A stretch of 6,801 bases of DNA. It comes from Caldithrix sp964532875. GTDB taxonomy: Bacteria > Calditrichota > Calditrichia > Calditrichales > Calditrichaceae. Below the pieces are notes generated by a model that was not told the DNA's origin, did no database searches, and saw nothing but the letters and a program-made list of their open reading frames with translations. The first letter of the stretch is position 1, and each line of letters begins with the position of its first letter. Positions 5,422 to 6,801 of the stretch are shown here, one piece after another. The stretch lies in NCBI GenBank assembly GCA_964532875.1, contig CAZHIZ010000182.1, positions 1-6,801 of the forward strand. Direction: 5' to 3'. A program made the translations under genes and the position numbers.

Positions 5422-6788
5422 AATCGTTTACGATTTTAGTAACCGATGACGAAAAAATTCAACGTGAATCGTTAGCCGGATTTTTGAAAAAAAAGGGATA
5501 TCATGTGCTAACCGCTTCCGATTTTGACACGGCCTATCGTCTGGTCAAGGAAAATACGATTGATGTTTTATTGACGGATGTAAAAATGGGAGAAAAAAGC
5601 GGCTACGAATTGTTGACAGCCGTTAAGGAATTGAACCCCGAAATCACGGTTATTATCATGACGGCTTACGGCAATGTTCAGGAAGCGGTTGCTGCCATGA
5701 AAAACGGGGCGTACGATTACCTGACCAAGCCGCTGGATTTGGACGAGGTGGAATTACTGATTCATCGGGCGGTACAATTCAAATTATTAAAAAGCGAGAA
5801 TGAGCAATTACGGCGTACCCTGGCGGAACGGCACCGATTTACCAACATCATTACCAACAGCCCGTTGATGGAAGAGGTATTAAACATGGCGGCACGTTCG
5901 GCCAACAGTCGCACTTCGGTATTGATCGAGGGAGAGAGCGGAACCGGCAAAGAGCTCATCGCCCGCGCCATTCATTTTGCCAGCCCGCGCAAAGACAAGG
6001 CGCTGGTGGTGGTTAATTGTGCGGCCATTAGCGAACATTTGATCGAAAGCGAATTGTTCGGCCATGAAAAAGGGGCGTTCACCGGAGCCGTGCAAGCCCG
6101 TCGGGGACGCCTGGAAGAGGCGGACGGAGGAACCTTATTTTTGGACGAAGTCGGGGATGTGCCGCTTTCGGTTCAAGTTAAGTTATTACGTTTTTTACAA
6201 TTCGGCGAATTTCAGCGCGTAGGTAGCAATCAAACCCGTAAAGTGGACGTGCGGCTCATTGCCGCCACCAACCGCAACTTACGGGAAATGATTTCACAAA
6301 ATAGGTTCAGGGAAGATTTCTATTACCGGCTGAATGTCATCAACATTCATCTGCCGCCTTTACGTAAACGCAAAGAAGACATTCCTTTGCTTATCGATTT
6401 TTTTATTAAAAAATTTGCCGAACAAAACGCCAAAACCATCCGCGGTATTTCACGGGAGGCCCTGGATTTGTTAATGAAATACGATTTTCCGGGCAATGTG
6501 CGCGAGTTGGAGAACATGATCGAGCGGGCCGTCGTGCTTACCCGATCGGAAATCATTGAAAAGGACGATTTGCCCATTCAGTTCCATTTAACAAACGGGC
6601 GCCACACCGAGCAAGCGCCGTTGGACTATTACCAGGGCGATTTCCGGCAAAAGGTGGAAGCATTTGAAAAGGACCTGATATTAGCGGCCCTGAAAAACTC
6701 GAATTTTAACCAAAGTCAGGCCGCACGCGAATTGGGCCTAAGCGAGCGTAATTTGCGTTACAAGATGGGGAAATACGGGTTGAAATAG
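5418..6788 (+). CDS. Sigma-54-dependent response regulator, NtrC family (REC-AAA+-Fis HTH)
   Basis: This 456-residue transcription activator would be phosphorylated by the adjacent kinase and would use ATP hydrolysis to open sigma-54 promoters. The receiver (about 3-120) has D10/D11, phospho-acceptor D54, T82 and K104-P105. The AAA+ domain (about 145-380) has Walker A GESGTGKE (172-179), the sigma-54-contacting GAFTGA loop (219-224), Walker B LFLDE with D243/E244, the AATNRNL sensor segment, and FREDFYYRLN carrying the arginine-finger region. The C-terminal Fis-type helix-turn-helix (about 420-456) contains NQSQAARELGLSERNLRYKM. Length and domain order are typical of NtrC/ZraR/AtoC-like regulators. 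In the receiver, the usually conserved Pro four residues after D54 is Gly (KMGEKSG). The start overlaps the kinase stop by 4 bp. Likely targets include its own operon promoter at 3484; other targets cannot be inferred. Confidence 0.95.
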   Translation: MKSFTILVTDDEKIQRESLAGFLKKKGYHVLTASDFDTAYRLVKENTIDVLLTDVKMGEKSGYELLTAVKELNPEITVIIMTAYGNVQEAVAAMKNGAYDYLTKPLDLDEVELLIHRAVQFKLLKSENEQLRRTLAERHRFTNIITNSPLMEEVLNMAARSANSRTSVLIEGESGTGKELIARAIHFASPRKDKALVVVNCAAISEHLIESELFGHEKGAFTGAVQARRGRLEEADGGTLFLDEVGDVPLSVQVKLLRFLQFGEFQRVGSNQTRKVDVRLIAATNRNLREMISQNRFREDFYYRLNVINIHLPPLRKRKEDIPLLIDFFIKKFAEQNAKTIRGISREALDLLMKYDFPGNVRELENMIERAVVLTRSEIIEKDDLPIQFHLTNGRHTEQAPLDYYQGDFRQKVEAFEKDLILAALKNSNFNQSQAARELGLSERNLRYKMGKYGLK

Positions 6789-6801
6789 GAATTGGGGGAA
6801 T

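Overview
This 6.8 kb window consists almost entirely of bacterial phosphorelay and chemotaxis-type signalling genes, all on the + strand. It holds the 3' end of cheB, two receiver-domain genes 13 bp apart, and an NtrB/NtrC-type two-component pair whose genes overlap by 4 bp. I see no RNA genes, mobile elements, CRISPR arrays or large repeats. Every gap between genes is shorter than 100 bp.

Organism: the membrane sensor kinase, the sigma-54 activator and a sigma-54-type promoter point to a bacterium with RpoN, most likely Gram-negative. The moderate GC content and the style of the receiver proteins (a receiver, a helical linker, then a four-cysteine tail) would fit Calditrichota/KSB1-like or deltaproteobacterial lineages. 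That placement is a low-confidence guess. A run of exactly 100 N shows that this is a draft or metagenomic scaffold.

Layout. (1) 1-423: C-terminal part of the CheB methylesterase domain, open at the window start. (2) 497-1261: single-receiver response regulator with a helical linker and a CxxC...CxxC tail. (3) 1275-3443: large REC / histidine-kinase-like / REC / REC protein. Its kinase core has Glu where the phospho-accepting His should be, and it has also lost conserved residues of the N and G2 boxes, so it looks like a pseudokinase scaffold. (4) 3484-3499: strong candidate sigma-54 promoter. (5) 3535-5421: membrane sensor histidine kinase (two TM segments, PAS, HisKA, HATPase) with a 100-N gap in the extracytoplasmic domain. 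(6) 5418-6788: complete NtrC-family activator (receiver, AAA+ with GAFTGA, Fis-type HTH).

How they work together: genes 1-3 look like the tail of a chemotaxis-like or multi-receiver signalling operon. Genes 4-5 form a separate unit, where the kinase should phosphorylate the activator. That activator could then drive sigma-54 transcription from the promoter in front of its own operon, a probable positive feedback loop. The items most worth a second look are the pseudokinase with three receivers, the receiver-linker module it shares with its neighbour, the cysteine tail, and the autoregulatory promoter.
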